Shown here: positions 18,034 to 25,677 of the stretch, piece by piece
How the letters are laid out: each line of letters begins with the position of its first letter
Position numbering within the stretch: the first letter of the stretch is position 1
NCBI GenBank assembly: GCA_019456225.1
Contig: VRUI01000049.1
Location: 1 to 38,062, forward strand
Reading direction: 5' to 3'
DNA from: Planctomycetota bacterium
GTDB lineage: Bacteria > Planctomycetota > Phycisphaerae > Sedimentisphaerales > Anaerohalosphaeraceae
Length of the DNA: 38,062 bases
Translations under genes and position numbers: made by a program
The notes under the pieces: generated by a model
Databases searched by the model: none
What the model was told of the DNA's origin: nothing
Seen by the model: only the letters and a program-made list of their open reading frames with translations

Positions 18034-19149
18034 CTATTTTAAAGTCCCTGCTGTTGCGTTGACCGATTCGTACTCTTCTTTGAGAGTCTCGACCAGTTCT
18101 TTTACGCTGACGATCTTGTCGACCCTGTAGACGTTCGCACCGGCGAATGCGAAACCTTCGTCCATGTTACCCAGTTTCGCCTGGCTAAGTGCATGGGCAA
18201 TGCAATATGGTACATGTTTGAAATCGCAGGTCCTAAGACACTTCCACGGACATTTGAACTTTTCCTTTTCGCCCTTTGCTATGCGGTCGAAAAGATCGCA
18301 GCGTATCGCCCTTCCAGGCAGCCCTACTGGACTGTCAATTAGAATGACATCTTCTTTCTTGCAGCTTATATACATATTCTTGAACACGTCAGAGGCGTCA
18401 CATTCTTCCGTCGCGACAAACCTGGTCCCCATCTGAACCCCCAGGGCCCCAAGTTGGAAAATCTTGTAAATATCTTCGCCGGTGTATATGCCTCCGGCTG
18501 CGATCACTGGAACTTTCTTATCAAACTTTTTCTCGAAAGGTTTTACGGCAGCGACTACATCGGGCACTAAATTTTCGATCGTAAAGTCAGGGTTCGTGAT
18601 GTCCTCTTTACGGAAACCGAGGTGTCCGCCGGCAAGAGGGCCTTCTACTACTACAGCGTCAGGAATGTGATTGAACTGCTTTGCCCAGGCCCTGAAGATC
18701 AGCTTTGCCGCTTTACCGGAAGAGACGATCGGGACAAATTTTGTTTTAAGCTCACCCAATTTGTCCAGCGGCAATGTATCAGGAAGCCTTATCGGAAGCC
18801 CGGCACCAAGAAAGAGTATATGGGCCTCTTCTTCGACTGCACACTGCACCAACTCGTCGAAATCCGAAAGGGCAACCATTATGTTAACCCCGATAAGACC
18901 GTCGGTTTTAGACTTGGCTTTCCGGATCTCTTTGCGTAAAGCTCTCTTGTTTGCTTCTTTGAAATTTGTTTTCAGATCCGGCTCGAACTGGCCGATCCCT
19001 GCGGTGGCGAGAACGCCTATTCCACCGGCATTTGCAACGGCGGACGCTAATCCGGAAAGCGATATGCCGACTCCCATGCCCCCCTGGACAATCGGCACTT
19101 CAGCCGTATAATTACCTATTTGTAATACCGGAATCGTTCCTGAACTCAT
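18034..19149 (-). CDS. Nitronate monooxygenase family flavoprotein
   Basis: A 371-residue FMN-dependent TIM-barrel protein of the nitronate monooxygenase/2-nitropropane dioxygenase group. Motifs are PIVQGGMGVGISLSGLASAV, GGIGVLATAGIG, VVVEGPLAGGHLG, VIAAGGIYTGEDI and GVQMGTRFVATEEC (flavin phosphate binding). A Cys-rich segment (CPWKCLRTCDFKHVPYC) near residue 300-320 is typical of one branch of the family and could bind a metal. Members oxidise alkyl nitronates or act as enoyl-ACP reductase relatives (FabK); I cannot tell which. AAAGGAAG lies 8 bases before the ATG. It appears to be a single-gene transcript. Confidence 0.88.
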   Translation of the reverse strand: MSSGTIPVLQIGNYTAEVPIVQGGMGVGISLSGLASAVANAGGIGVLATAGIGQFEPDLKTNFKEANKRALRKEIRKAKSKTDGLIGVNIMVALSDFDELVQCAVEEEAHILFLGAGLPIRLPDTLPLDKLGELKTKFVPIVSSGKAAKLIFRAWAKQFNHIPDAVVVEGPLAGGHLGFRKEDITNPDFTIENLVPDVVAAVKPFEKKFDKKVPVIAAGGIYTGEDIYKIFQLGALGVQMGTRFVATEECDASDVFKNMYISCKKEDVILIDSPVGLPGRAIRCDLFDRIAKGEKEKFKCPWKCLRTCDFKHVPYCIAHALSQAKLGNMDEGFAFAGANVYRVDKIVSVKELVETLKEEYESVNATAGTLK

Positions 19150-20248
19150 ATTTTAAAGCTTCCTTTCAGTCATATTTTATAATAACCCAAAGCCCTTTAA
19201 TCGGTACTCTGGATAAACCTGCATATTCATTGCCGAATTGTTTTAGTTCAAAAAAAACAACAACCAAAGCAACGAATCCACTGTTTCTCAGAGTTCCCAG
19301 ACAAAACAAAAGCCCTGAATCAACCCGCATTATAAAGCAAAATGGTCATTATTGGAACCACTTTTTAGCGGAAAGTCCTTATTTATATCATGCCGAACGA
19401 AAGAAAGATATTGAAATATTAAAAAAAAATAACTAACTCCCGGCTTATTCGATTTTTTAAAAAAAAACTTACCTCCAACCTGTCAGTAAACCCTTATAAA
19501 TGCCTTCTACGCAACAATCGACCTGCTTACAACACTTTCTGAGCCCACATACACTGCTTTACAGAAAAAGAAAACCGATCCTTTAATAAAATCCTGACGA
19601 AGTTCTGATAGCTAGAGTCGACATTAGGTTTATCCACCAGCTGATACGCCTGCACCTTTAAGGCCGCCCAGGGCTCTGACATGACGCCGTTCTAACGCTG
19701 ATGATACGTATAGACAATATCGTGATGCCGCACGCTAACGGCACAGCGAGCCATGGAGCGTAGCAACTGCCGGCAGTGAGGTCATTAAGGAACCTATAAC
19801 GATGGACAAGGGGGCTCGTCTTTTGATCATGACTGGTCACATATAACATGGGGCCTGTCAACAAGCCTTGAAGCAGGAGGGGGCAGTTTAACCCCTGCTT
19901 TGTACTACCAGACAACTATGGACAAGTCCGTCAACCCGGAAGATGAGTTATGGGTTGGCATAGGTATTGCGCCGGAACATCAGGGGAAACGATACGACCC
20001 TTCGGGAAACGATACGACCCTTCGGGTATTTCTGGCAAGATAGGCAATTTAGACGCATTTAACACAACTTTAAAAACTCTCATCCCAACACACGCAGGCA
20101 AGGCTTTTCCTTACGAAATTTCAAGATTACAGTGAAATAGGTCCACTATATCAATTACGTGAAGTAAGACAAAAAACCATCCTAAAAGACTCAAAACAGA
20201 GTACATCACACCAAAATAAACTCGCTCACACACGAATGCGGAAATATG
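19150..20248. other. Long gene-free interval with an unexplained GC-richer block
   Basis: No frame here resembles a protein. 19150-19600 is AT-rich and featureless. 19610-20060 is richer in G and C and full of short inverted repeats, for example the 12-base palindrome ACTGCCGGCAGT (19766-19777) and GGGG-CAGTTTAA-CCCC (about 19879-19894). That pattern suggests a structured RNA or a decayed mobile element such as a group II intron remnant, but I find no intron domain V, no reverse transcriptase, and no SRP, RNase P or tmRNA signature. Confidence 0.45.
19984..20026. repeat. 20-bp direct tandem duplication
   Basis: GGGAAACGATACGACCCTTC occurs twice back to back (19984-20003 and 20004-20023), followed by GGG, the start of a third copy. 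The copies are identical, so the duplication looks recent. Confidence 0.9.
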
Positions 20249-20280
20249 TTGACTGTAGCCCCCCTTGAAGCTACTATAAT
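20249..20280 (+). promoter_or_regulatory. Promoter with a 20-bp spacer filled by a dyad (MerR-like)
   Basis: TTGACT (20249-20254) and TATAAT (20275-20280) are 20 bases apart, too far for ordinary sigma-70 use. The spacer is itself an inverted repeat, GTAGC-N10-GCTAC, reaching exactly from one box to the other. MerR-family activators use promoters with 19-20 bp spacers and such operators. It lies 35 bases before the MBL-fold gene. No MerR-type gene is in the window. Confidence 0.45.
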
Positions 20281-20314
20281 ATTTTTGCAATTTTAAACTC
20301 TCCAGAAAGGTTTT

Positions 20315-21166
20315 ATGCCAAGCCACAGACTTGCTAAGATTATTATTGATGATATGGACATCATCGGCTATTCCGTTGCCGGTGAGGAAACCGTTGTCGC
20401 CATGCCGCAGCTTGACGTCTGTTTTGATATCGGAAAAGCCCCCGACCAGGTCATCCCGGTCAATAATCTCCTGCTTACTCATGGCCATATGGACCACGCC
20501 GCCGGCATCGGCTACTATCTGTCACATCGCAATTTCTGCGGTATGCCCCCCGCAAGAGTCTTCGCCCCGGCCAACCTCCTCGAACCGATTCGCCAGATAC
20601 TCGACGCATGGGGTAAACTCGACGGAAGCAGCGTTCCGGTAACGCTTGTCGGGATAAAACCCGGAGACGAACACCGCATCAAAGGCAATCTCTATGCAAG
20701 GGCATTTCCCGTCAATCACAATTATGGAGCGGTGGGATATTCGATCATCGAAAAACGCAAGAAGCTAAAGCCCGAATACACAAAACTAAAGGGCCCCCAG
20801 ATCGTTGAACTGAAAAAGCAAGGCATCAAAATCGATTACACCCTGGAATTTCCGATCGTCAGCTATATGGGTGACACCAGCTATATGGACTTCTCGAAGA
20901 TCGATTACATCGCCAAAAGCAAGATACTGATCATCGAATGCACGTTCTTTCTTGACGAGCACAGGGACAGGGCAGATGCGGGAAAACATATGCATATCGA
21001 CGAACTCGCAGGACTGATCGAGAGAATGCAAAACGAACATGTCATCGTCACACATCTGTCACAAAGGATCGGTATCGGACAGGCAAAAACAATTCTCAGA
21101 AAATCTCTTAGCGCAAAAGCCTATAAAAAAACCACCCTCTTAATGGACAGAAAGTGGTTTTTGTAA
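20315..21166 (+). CDS. Metallo-beta-lactamase fold hydrolase, RNase Z-like
   Basis: A 283-residue cytoplasmic MBL-fold protein. The metal motif HxHxDH is seen as THGHMDHAAG near residue 52. Further conserved elements are VNHNYGAVGYSI, the acidic ligand in VSYMGDTSYMDF, LIIECTF, and a final histidine in EHVIVTHLSQR. The layout is close to RNase Z/ElaC relatives, but it lacks the clear exosite arm, so a tRNA 3' processing role is only possible. AGAAAGG precedes the ATG at 20315. It is transcribed alone from a promoter with an unusual 20-bp spacer. Confidence 0.85.
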   Translation: MPSHRLAKIIIDDMDIIGYSVAGEETVVAMPQLDVCFDIGKAPDQVIPVNNLLLTHGHMDHAAGIGYYLSHRNFCGMPPARVFAPANLLEPIRQILDAWGKLDGSSVPVTLVGIKPGDEHRIKGNLYARAFPVNHNYGAVGYSIIEKRKKLKPEYTKLKGPQIVELKKQGIKIDYTLEFPIVSYMGDTSYMDFSKIDYIAKSKILIIECTFFLDEHRDRADAGKHMHIDELAGLIERMQNEHVIVTHLSQRIGIGQAKTILRKSLSAKAYKKTTLLMDRKWFL

Positions 21167-21181
21167 TCAAATATTTTATTG

Positions 21182-21215
21182 CAGTTTGCAGCCCCTAACC
21201 GGTTGGCTGCAACTG
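21182..21215. terminator. Hairpin between convergent genes, possible bidirectional terminator
   Basis: CAGTTTGCAGCC pairs with GGCTGCAACTG (one bulged T). The hairpin starts 16 bases after the MBL-fold stop codon and covers the last codons of the convergent 107-residue gene. T-runs after it are weak, so termination is only a suggestion. Confidence 0.4.
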
Positions 21216-21518
21216 GGTTTCTTCCTTGAATGAGTCTATTGACTGCGGTTCTGCGACCTTCCTGTAGCCCATAGCCTTTATAACATCAAGTACCTCTGTC
21301 CAGGTGGGGAACGGTTTTCTGTTTTCCTTTTTGTAACGGTCTATTGTCAAAAGAAAATCGAATTGCTCATCGGTCATCTCCCCTTCTTCGGCAGCTTTTC
21401 TTTCCGGTGAACGTCGAACCCCGGGCCCTCTGTGGCGATCCATGCCGACACGCCTTTCAACCACACTCTTCCTGCGCTCTACAAAACCTTTCTCCGTTTC
21501 AGTATCATCTTTACTCAT
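21195..21518 (-). CDS. Small hypothetical protein, charged, with RR repeats
   Basis: A 107-residue soluble protein I cannot assign to a named family. The N-terminal half is strongly basic and acidic with repeated Arg pairs (FVERRKSVVERRVGMDR, GPGVRRSPERK). The C-terminal half looks helical: MTDEQFDFLLTIDRYKKEN followed by FPTWTEVLDVIKAMGYRKV, which could be a small helix-turn-helix-like bundle. GAGG lies 10 bases before the ATG. It is 58 bases downstream of the next gene on the same strand, so the two may form an operon. Confidence 0.7.
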   Translation of the reverse strand: MSKDDTETEKGFVERRKSVVERRVGMDRHRGPGVRRSPERKAAEEGEMTDEQFDFLLTIDRYKKENRKPFPTWTEVLDVIKAMGYRKVAEPQSIDSFKEETQLQPTG

Positions 21519-21576
21519 AAGAAAAAAACCTCAATAATTATTATATTTGAAAACTAACATCGATAACAAAAATTGC

Positions 21577-21903
21577 TTAGAACTTGTCGTCGTCACCGTC
21601 ATAGAAATTGTCGGTGCCATCATAATCGTCATCACTAAAAGCTAAATCGTAAAAATCACCCATGGAACTCTGATTCGCAATTATCACATGCGCTTCGTCA
21701 AGGTAATCTTCAGGAACCATCACAGCTATTCCCTGAAATGAGACCTCTGCATCGGGACGTGTTTTAACCGCCGCTGGAATCTCGCTGTCGTTCAATAGCT
21801 CTTTGTACTGGTTGGCAAGGTCAATGTCCTCAGCAAAGGCAACTGTAACAAAACCCTTTAAAGCAGTACCGGAGTTATTTGTTTTCTTTTTTCGATTTGC
21901 CAT
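21577..21903 (-). CDS. Small DUF2007-like protein
   Basis: A 108-residue soluble protein. The middle (VTVAFAEDIDLANQYKELL, then AVMVPEDYLDEAHVII) has the pattern of DUF2007/putative signal-transducing proteins: a short ferredoxin-like fold that begins with a strand, a helix that tracks 'position in list', and an acidic second half. The last 25 residues are almost all D, Y, F and G (DDDYDGTDNFYDGDDDKF), an acidic tail. GGAGAAG lies 5 bases before the ATG. It probably heads a two-gene unit with the 107-residue protein. Function is unknown. Confidence 0.7.
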   Translation of the reverse strand: MANRKKKTNNSGTALKGFVTVAFAEDIDLANQYKELLNDSEIPAAVKTRPDAEVSFQGIAVMVPEDYLDEAHVIIANQSSMGDFYDLAFSDDDYDGTDNFYDGDDDKF

Positions 21904-22235
21904 GATGACTTCTCCAAAATCATGGTTTAAGATTTTCAGGTTATTAACTCAATAAGCAAATTCCACACAGAATCCACTAAAAACACTCATCGTCAAATGC
22001 AGAGGCAGCATTAATTTAAAAGATTAAAAAAGCTGATTTTGATTGAAATACGATGAATTATAGGGGTATTTTTTAAGAATTTTGCGGTTATAGGGCCCTA
22101 GAGTGTAAAATTTTGCAATTTTTTCAATTTTTTTATTGCAAATTGGGCTATAGAGTGCAGAATAATGCTCGAAAGGTGAATTTAACGGATTTTCACCTAA
22201 ATTTTTAATAGCCTTTTTACACGGAGGTGCCAAAA

Positions 22236-22448
22236 ATGGCCAAGAAAAAAGCAAAGAAGAAAGCAGCAAAAGGTAAAGAAGTACTCGTAGTAGCCAGCAA
22301 GGTGAAAGCCTATGTCAAGAGCAAAAAAATGATGACTTCGTCTGACGCAATCGGCGCTCTGAGCGATGTTGTTTACGCAACTCTTGATGCCGGTATCAAA
22401 AGGACCAAAGCCAACCGTCGCAGCACTCTCAAGCCTCAAGACCTTTAG
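22236..22448 (+). CDS. Bacterial histone-fold protein with a Lys-rich tail
   Basis: A 70-residue basic protein that I read as a bacterial histone. Residues 1-14 are MAKKKAKKKAAKGK, a Lys/Ala tail. Residues 15-70 fit a histone fold: helix 1 (VLVVASKVKAYVKSKK), loop, long helix 2 (SSDAIGALSDVVYATLDAGI, then KRTKAN), then RRSTLKPQDL. Arg62 and Asp69 are seven residues apart, like the R-D clamp of archaeal histones. The chain ends right after the clamp, so helix 3 is nearly absent, as in the Bdellovibrio HBb/Bd0055 type. The start is set by GGAGG eight bases before ATG 22236; a GTG at 22227 overlaps that site. A strong hairpin follows, so the gene seems to stand alone. It probably coats or compacts DNA, but this is unproven. 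Confidence 0.75.
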   Translation: MAKKKAKKKAAKGKEVLVVASKVKAYVKSKKMMTSSDAIGALSDVVYATLDAGIKRTKANRRSTLKPQDL

Positions 22449-22475
22449 AGACAAGCGATACGCTTAGGTTTAACA

Positions 22476-22528
22476 AATAAGCATTGAACGAGCCGTTTCG
22501 TATAACCGGGACGGCTCGTTTGCTTATT
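22476..22528 (+). terminator. Long hairpin terminator after the histone-like gene
   Basis: AACGAGCCGT (22487-22496) pairs perfectly with ACGGCTCGTT (22511-22520). The stem is extended by AATAAGCA (22476-22483) with TGCTTATT (22521-22528), giving 18 bp with a small asymmetric bulge. The T-tract is short, but the strength and position favour a terminator. Confidence 0.7.
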
Positions 22529-22855
22529 CACAAGAAAGCAGCTATTTCAAATCTGCTTAATACACATCTTTCTATCAGACAAATCCAGTCTTATAAAAGT
22601 TTACTCAAAGAGACAGCAGTAATGTTTCTTTTTAAAAAAATCTCAAATATAGGACGAAAAATCGTCATTATCAGCATAAATGAGAAGTTTTTATTAAGGT
22701 TTGGGCCTGGTAATGCCGAAATTTAAAATATAGGCGAAACGTATTGTGTAATATACCTCGCCACAATGAAAAAGAAGGTAGGGACGCCTGTGCTAGTAAC
22801 TAAATGTATGATACAGCTGGATCGGACGTCGGTTGTGTATCCGTTCCTCTTTGGG
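22529..22855. other. Gene-free interval before the glycogen genes
   Basis: About 330 bases, AT-rich, with no protein-like frame and no clear repeat. It should hold the promoter of the glycogen operon; TAATAT near 22750 may be a -10 but no convincing -35 is visible. Confidence 0.5.
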
Positions 22856-22863
22856 GGCTCAAC

Positions 22864-24243
22864 ATGAAGGTATTTATGCTTGGTTGGGAATTTCCGCCGT
22901 TTATAAGCGGAGGCTTAGGCACAGCTTGCTATGGGCTTACAAAAGCAATGAGCAAGTTGGGTGTGGAGGTGATTTTTGCATTACCGAAATCTATTGACGA
23001 GGCGTATTCTACGCATGTAAAGTTACTGTCGCCAAATTCACTTGCCTGGCGACCAAGAATGAACCTCGGTGTAGAAATCATTGAAGGGCAGGAAAGAACG
23101 GATGTGGTTTATGACCGCCTGAGAAATGTTCAGTTCCATGAGATAGAATCCATGCTTGAGCCCTATAACAGGCCTGAGCATTATATAGAACGATTTGAAG
23201 ATTACATTCGACAAAAACGCCTGTCACGCTCCAAAGACGGCGATATCCTTTCAGATTTTGATGATTTCGGTGATTATTCCAATGATTCAGATAGCGGAGA
23301 CTATTGCGGAAACATGTTCCAGGAGATCCACCGCTATGCAGGTTCGGCGGTACGTCTTGCCGTCCATGAAGATTTCGACGTCATCCATGCTCATGACTGG
23401 ATGACTTATCCGGCCGGTATTGCCATTGCCGCCGTTACTGGAAAACCGCTTGTTGTTCATGTTCATTCAACAGAATTCGATCGCAGCGGCGAACATGTCA
23501 ACCAGGTGATCTATGACATTGAACGAAAAGGTATGCACTCAGCCGACAAGGTTATAACTGTCAGCCACCTTACGCGGAATATTGTTATCTCACGTTACGG
23601 CGTGATCGGTGAGAAGTGCGAAGTAGTATATAATGGAGTTGAGCTTAACAGCAATGGTCCTCAGTCGATCAACCGAACCGGCATACGCAGTAATGAAAAG
23701 ATAGTCCTGTTCCTTGGCAGAATAACAATGCAGAAGGGACCGGAATATTTCCTTCAGGCTGCCAAACGGGTCCTTGGCGAGATGGATAACGTCAAATTCG
23801 TCATGGCCGGTTCCGGTGACATGATGAATAGTATCATCGAGATGGCTGCTGGCATGGGCATCGGCGACAAAGTTCTGTTTACCGGTTTTCTTCGCGGCAA
23901 GGATGTTCAGCGTGTCTATGAAATGGCTGATCTTTATGTGATGCCCTCAGTGTCTGAGCCTTTCGGTATCGCACCGCTGGAAGCATTAAACCATGATGTA
24001 CCGGTCCTAATAAGCAACCAGAGCGGTGTCGCCGAAGTTCTGACCCATGCTCTTAAGGTTGACTTCTGGGACGTTGATGAGATGGCAAACAAGATTCTTG
24101 CGGTTTTGAAGTACCCGCCGCTTCAGATGACACTACGTGAACACGGCAACTTCGAGGTCAGAAAACTCCGATGGGAAGATGCCGCCGAAAATTGTGCGAA
24201 AATTTATGGCGATGTGATGATGCGGACAATTCCCGCATATTAA
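22864..24243 (+). CDS. Glycogen synthase, glycosyltransferase family 4/5 type
   Basis: A 459-residue GT-B glycosyltransferase. The opening MKVFMLGWEFPPFISGGLGT with ACYGLTKAM is the glucan-synthase N-terminal pattern (GGLG binds the sugar nucleotide). The C-terminal half has VLFLGRITMQKGPEYFLQA and FVMAGSGDMM, then MPSVSEPFGIAPLEAL, the E-x7-E donor site, and SGVAEVL. It would extend alpha-1,4-glucan from ADP- or UDP-glucose in the cytoplasm. A frame is open from 22804, but ATG 22864 preceded by GGGGG is the start at which the family pattern begins. It lies in one direction with a GH57 amylase and a debranching enzyme, a trio also known in Bacteroidetes. Confidence 0.9.
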   Translation: MKVFMLGWEFPPFISGGLGTACYGLTKAMSKLGVEVIFALPKSIDEAYSTHVKLLSPNSLAWRPRMNLGVEIIEGQERTDVVYDRLRNVQFHEIESMLEPYNRPEHYIERFEDYIRQKRLSRSKDGDILSDFDDFGDYSNDSDSGDYCGNMFQEIHRYAGSAVRLAVHEDFDVIHAHDWMTYPAGIAIAAVTGKPLVVHVHSTEFDRSGEHVNQVIYDIERKGMHSADKVITVSHLTRNIVISRYGVIGEKCEVVYNGVELNSNGPQSINRTGIRSNEKIVLFLGRITMQKGPEYFLQAAKRVLGEMDNVKFVMAGSGDMMNSIIEMAAGMGIGDKVLFTGFLRGKDVQRVYEMADLYVMPSVSEPFGIAPLEALNHDVPVLISNQSGVAEVLTHALKVDFWDVDEMANKILAVLKYPPLQMTLREHGNFEVRKLRWEDAAENCAKIYGDVMMRTIPAY

Positions 24244-24277
24244 ATCATACTGACAAATAGGTCGGCTTGATTTGGTT

Positions 24278-24334
24278 TTTAGTCTTTAGTCTTTAGTCTT
24301 TAGTCTTTAGGGGTGGATTCGGCCTAAAGGTCGA
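24278..24334. repeat. Heptamer array TTTAGTC plus TCGGCC hairpin
   Basis: Four exact TTTAGTC units and a fifth partial unit (24278-24310), then TCGGCC-TAAA-GGTCGA (24319-24334, one G-T pair). It lies between the glycogen synthase and GH57 genes. It is the most regular 7-bp array in the window. Confidence 0.8.
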
Positions 24335-24373
24335 GGCTTTTTAATTTTTTCAGATTTGTAAGGATTTAATAAT

Positions 24374-25600
24374 ATGCCGTCAGTTTGTTTTTACTTCCAG
24401 GTTCATCAGCCCTTTCGTCTCAGGCACTACACGGTATTTGATAAGTCGGATTCTTACTTTGACAAGATCAAGAACCATCAGATATGCAGAAAAGTAGCCG
24501 ACAAGTGCTATCTTCCTGCCAACCGTCTGCTGCTCGATACAATTAAACGATTTGGCGGCGAATTTAAGGTATCTTACAGCATAACAGGTACCCTGATGGA
24601 GCAGTTCCATAAATACTGCCCTGAGGTCATGAGCACTTTCGACGCACTCGCCGAAACGGGATGCGTCGAATTCCTTGCCGAAACATATTATCACAGCCTG
24701 AGCTTTTTGTATTCCCGCAGCGAGTTTGTTGACCAGGTGTTTAAGCACGTCGATATGACGCAAAAGCTTTTCGGTCAGAAACCCAGAGTCTTCCGCAATA
24801 CCGAGCTTATCTATAATAACGACCTTGCCAATACCATCGAAGCGATGGGGCAGTTTGACGCGATAATTATCGAAGGTGCAGACAAGATCCTGTGGGGCCG
24901 CAGTCCCAACTTCCTTTATCAGCCTCCCAATTCCAAACACGTAAAACTCCTGCTCAAGAACTACCTGCTTAGCGACGATATCGCGTTCCGTTTTTCAAAC
25001 AGGAGCTGGAAGGAATACCCCCTCTTTGCCGACAAGTTTGCCCGCTGGATCAACAGGATCAACGGTAATGGTAATGTTGTCAACCTGTTTATGGACTATG
25101 AGACGTTCGGCGAGCACCAGTGGGAAGATACGGGGATATTTGATTTTATAAGAGAACTGCCTGGGCAGATCTTGCAAAACCCGGACAATAACTTCCTGAC
25201 ACCGAGTGAGGTTATTGACAGATATGACGCGGTAGATACCGTTGACGTGCCGCATACGATCAGCTGGGCCGATGCGGAAAGAGACCTTACCGCATGGCTT
25301 GGAAACGCAATGCAGTCCAACGCGCTCCATGCCGTTTACAGGATCGAAGGGATGATCAAGGAAGCTCGCGACGAACGCCTGATAAAGGACTGGCGAAAAC
25401 TACAGACATCCGACCACTTCTACTACATGTGCACCAAGTACTTTACTGACGGTGACGTGCATAAGTATTTCAGTCCCTATGACTCACCGTATGATTCATA
25501 CATCAATTACATGAATGTTCTTAGCAGTCTTGAAAAACGGTGTTCCGCATTGGAATCGGACGATGAGCTAGAGGTTGCCGATACAGCAGTTGCTGTTTAA
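24374..25600 (+). CDS. Glycoside hydrolase family 57 (alpha-amylase/glucanotransferase)
   Basis: A 408-residue GH57 enzyme. The N-terminal CFYFQVHQPFRLRHY has the family HQP motif. The catalytic Glu lies in VFRNTELIYNND (near residue 141) and the catalytic Asp in FMDYETFGEHQW (near residue 241); both match the GH57 pattern. Trp- and Asp-rich segments (ISWADAERDLTAWLGNAMQ) follow. GH57 enzymes cleave or transfer alpha-1,4-glucan, so this would trim or remodel intracellular glycogen. No signal peptide is seen. It sits between the glycogen synthase and the debranching enzyme, on the same strand. Confidence 0.92.
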   Translation: MPSVCFYFQVHQPFRLRHYTVFDKSDSYFDKIKNHQICRKVADKCYLPANRLLLDTIKRFGGEFKVSYSITGTLMEQFHKYCPEVMSTFDALAETGCVEFLAETYYHSLSFLYSRSEFVDQVFKHVDMTQKLFGQKPRVFRNTELIYNNDLANTIEAMGQFDAIIIEGADKILWGRSPNFLYQPPNSKHVKLLLKNYLLSDDIAFRFSNRSWKEYPLFADKFARWINRINGNGNVVNLFMDYETFGEHQWEDTGIFDFIRELPGQILQNPDNNFLTPSEVIDRYDAVDTVDVPHTISWADAERDLTAWLGNAMQSNALHAVYRIEGMIKEARDERLIKDWRKLQTSDHFYYMCTKYFTDGDVHKYFSPYDSPYDSYINYMNVLSSLEKRCSALESDDELEVADTAVAV

Positions 25601-25677
25601 GCGTAAAGCTTAAGGCAAAGAAAAGCCGGCAGGATGCTGGCGATACAAGAAAAAGGAATTTCAATCCAGGTGTTACT

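Noticed and set aside
19658-19915. 85-codon minus-strand frame in the unexplained block
   Set aside because: No ribosome-binding site and no motif; the block looks like structured RNA rather than protein.
24278-24310. CRISPR array
   Set aside because: Units are 7 bases with no spacers and no cas genes in the window.
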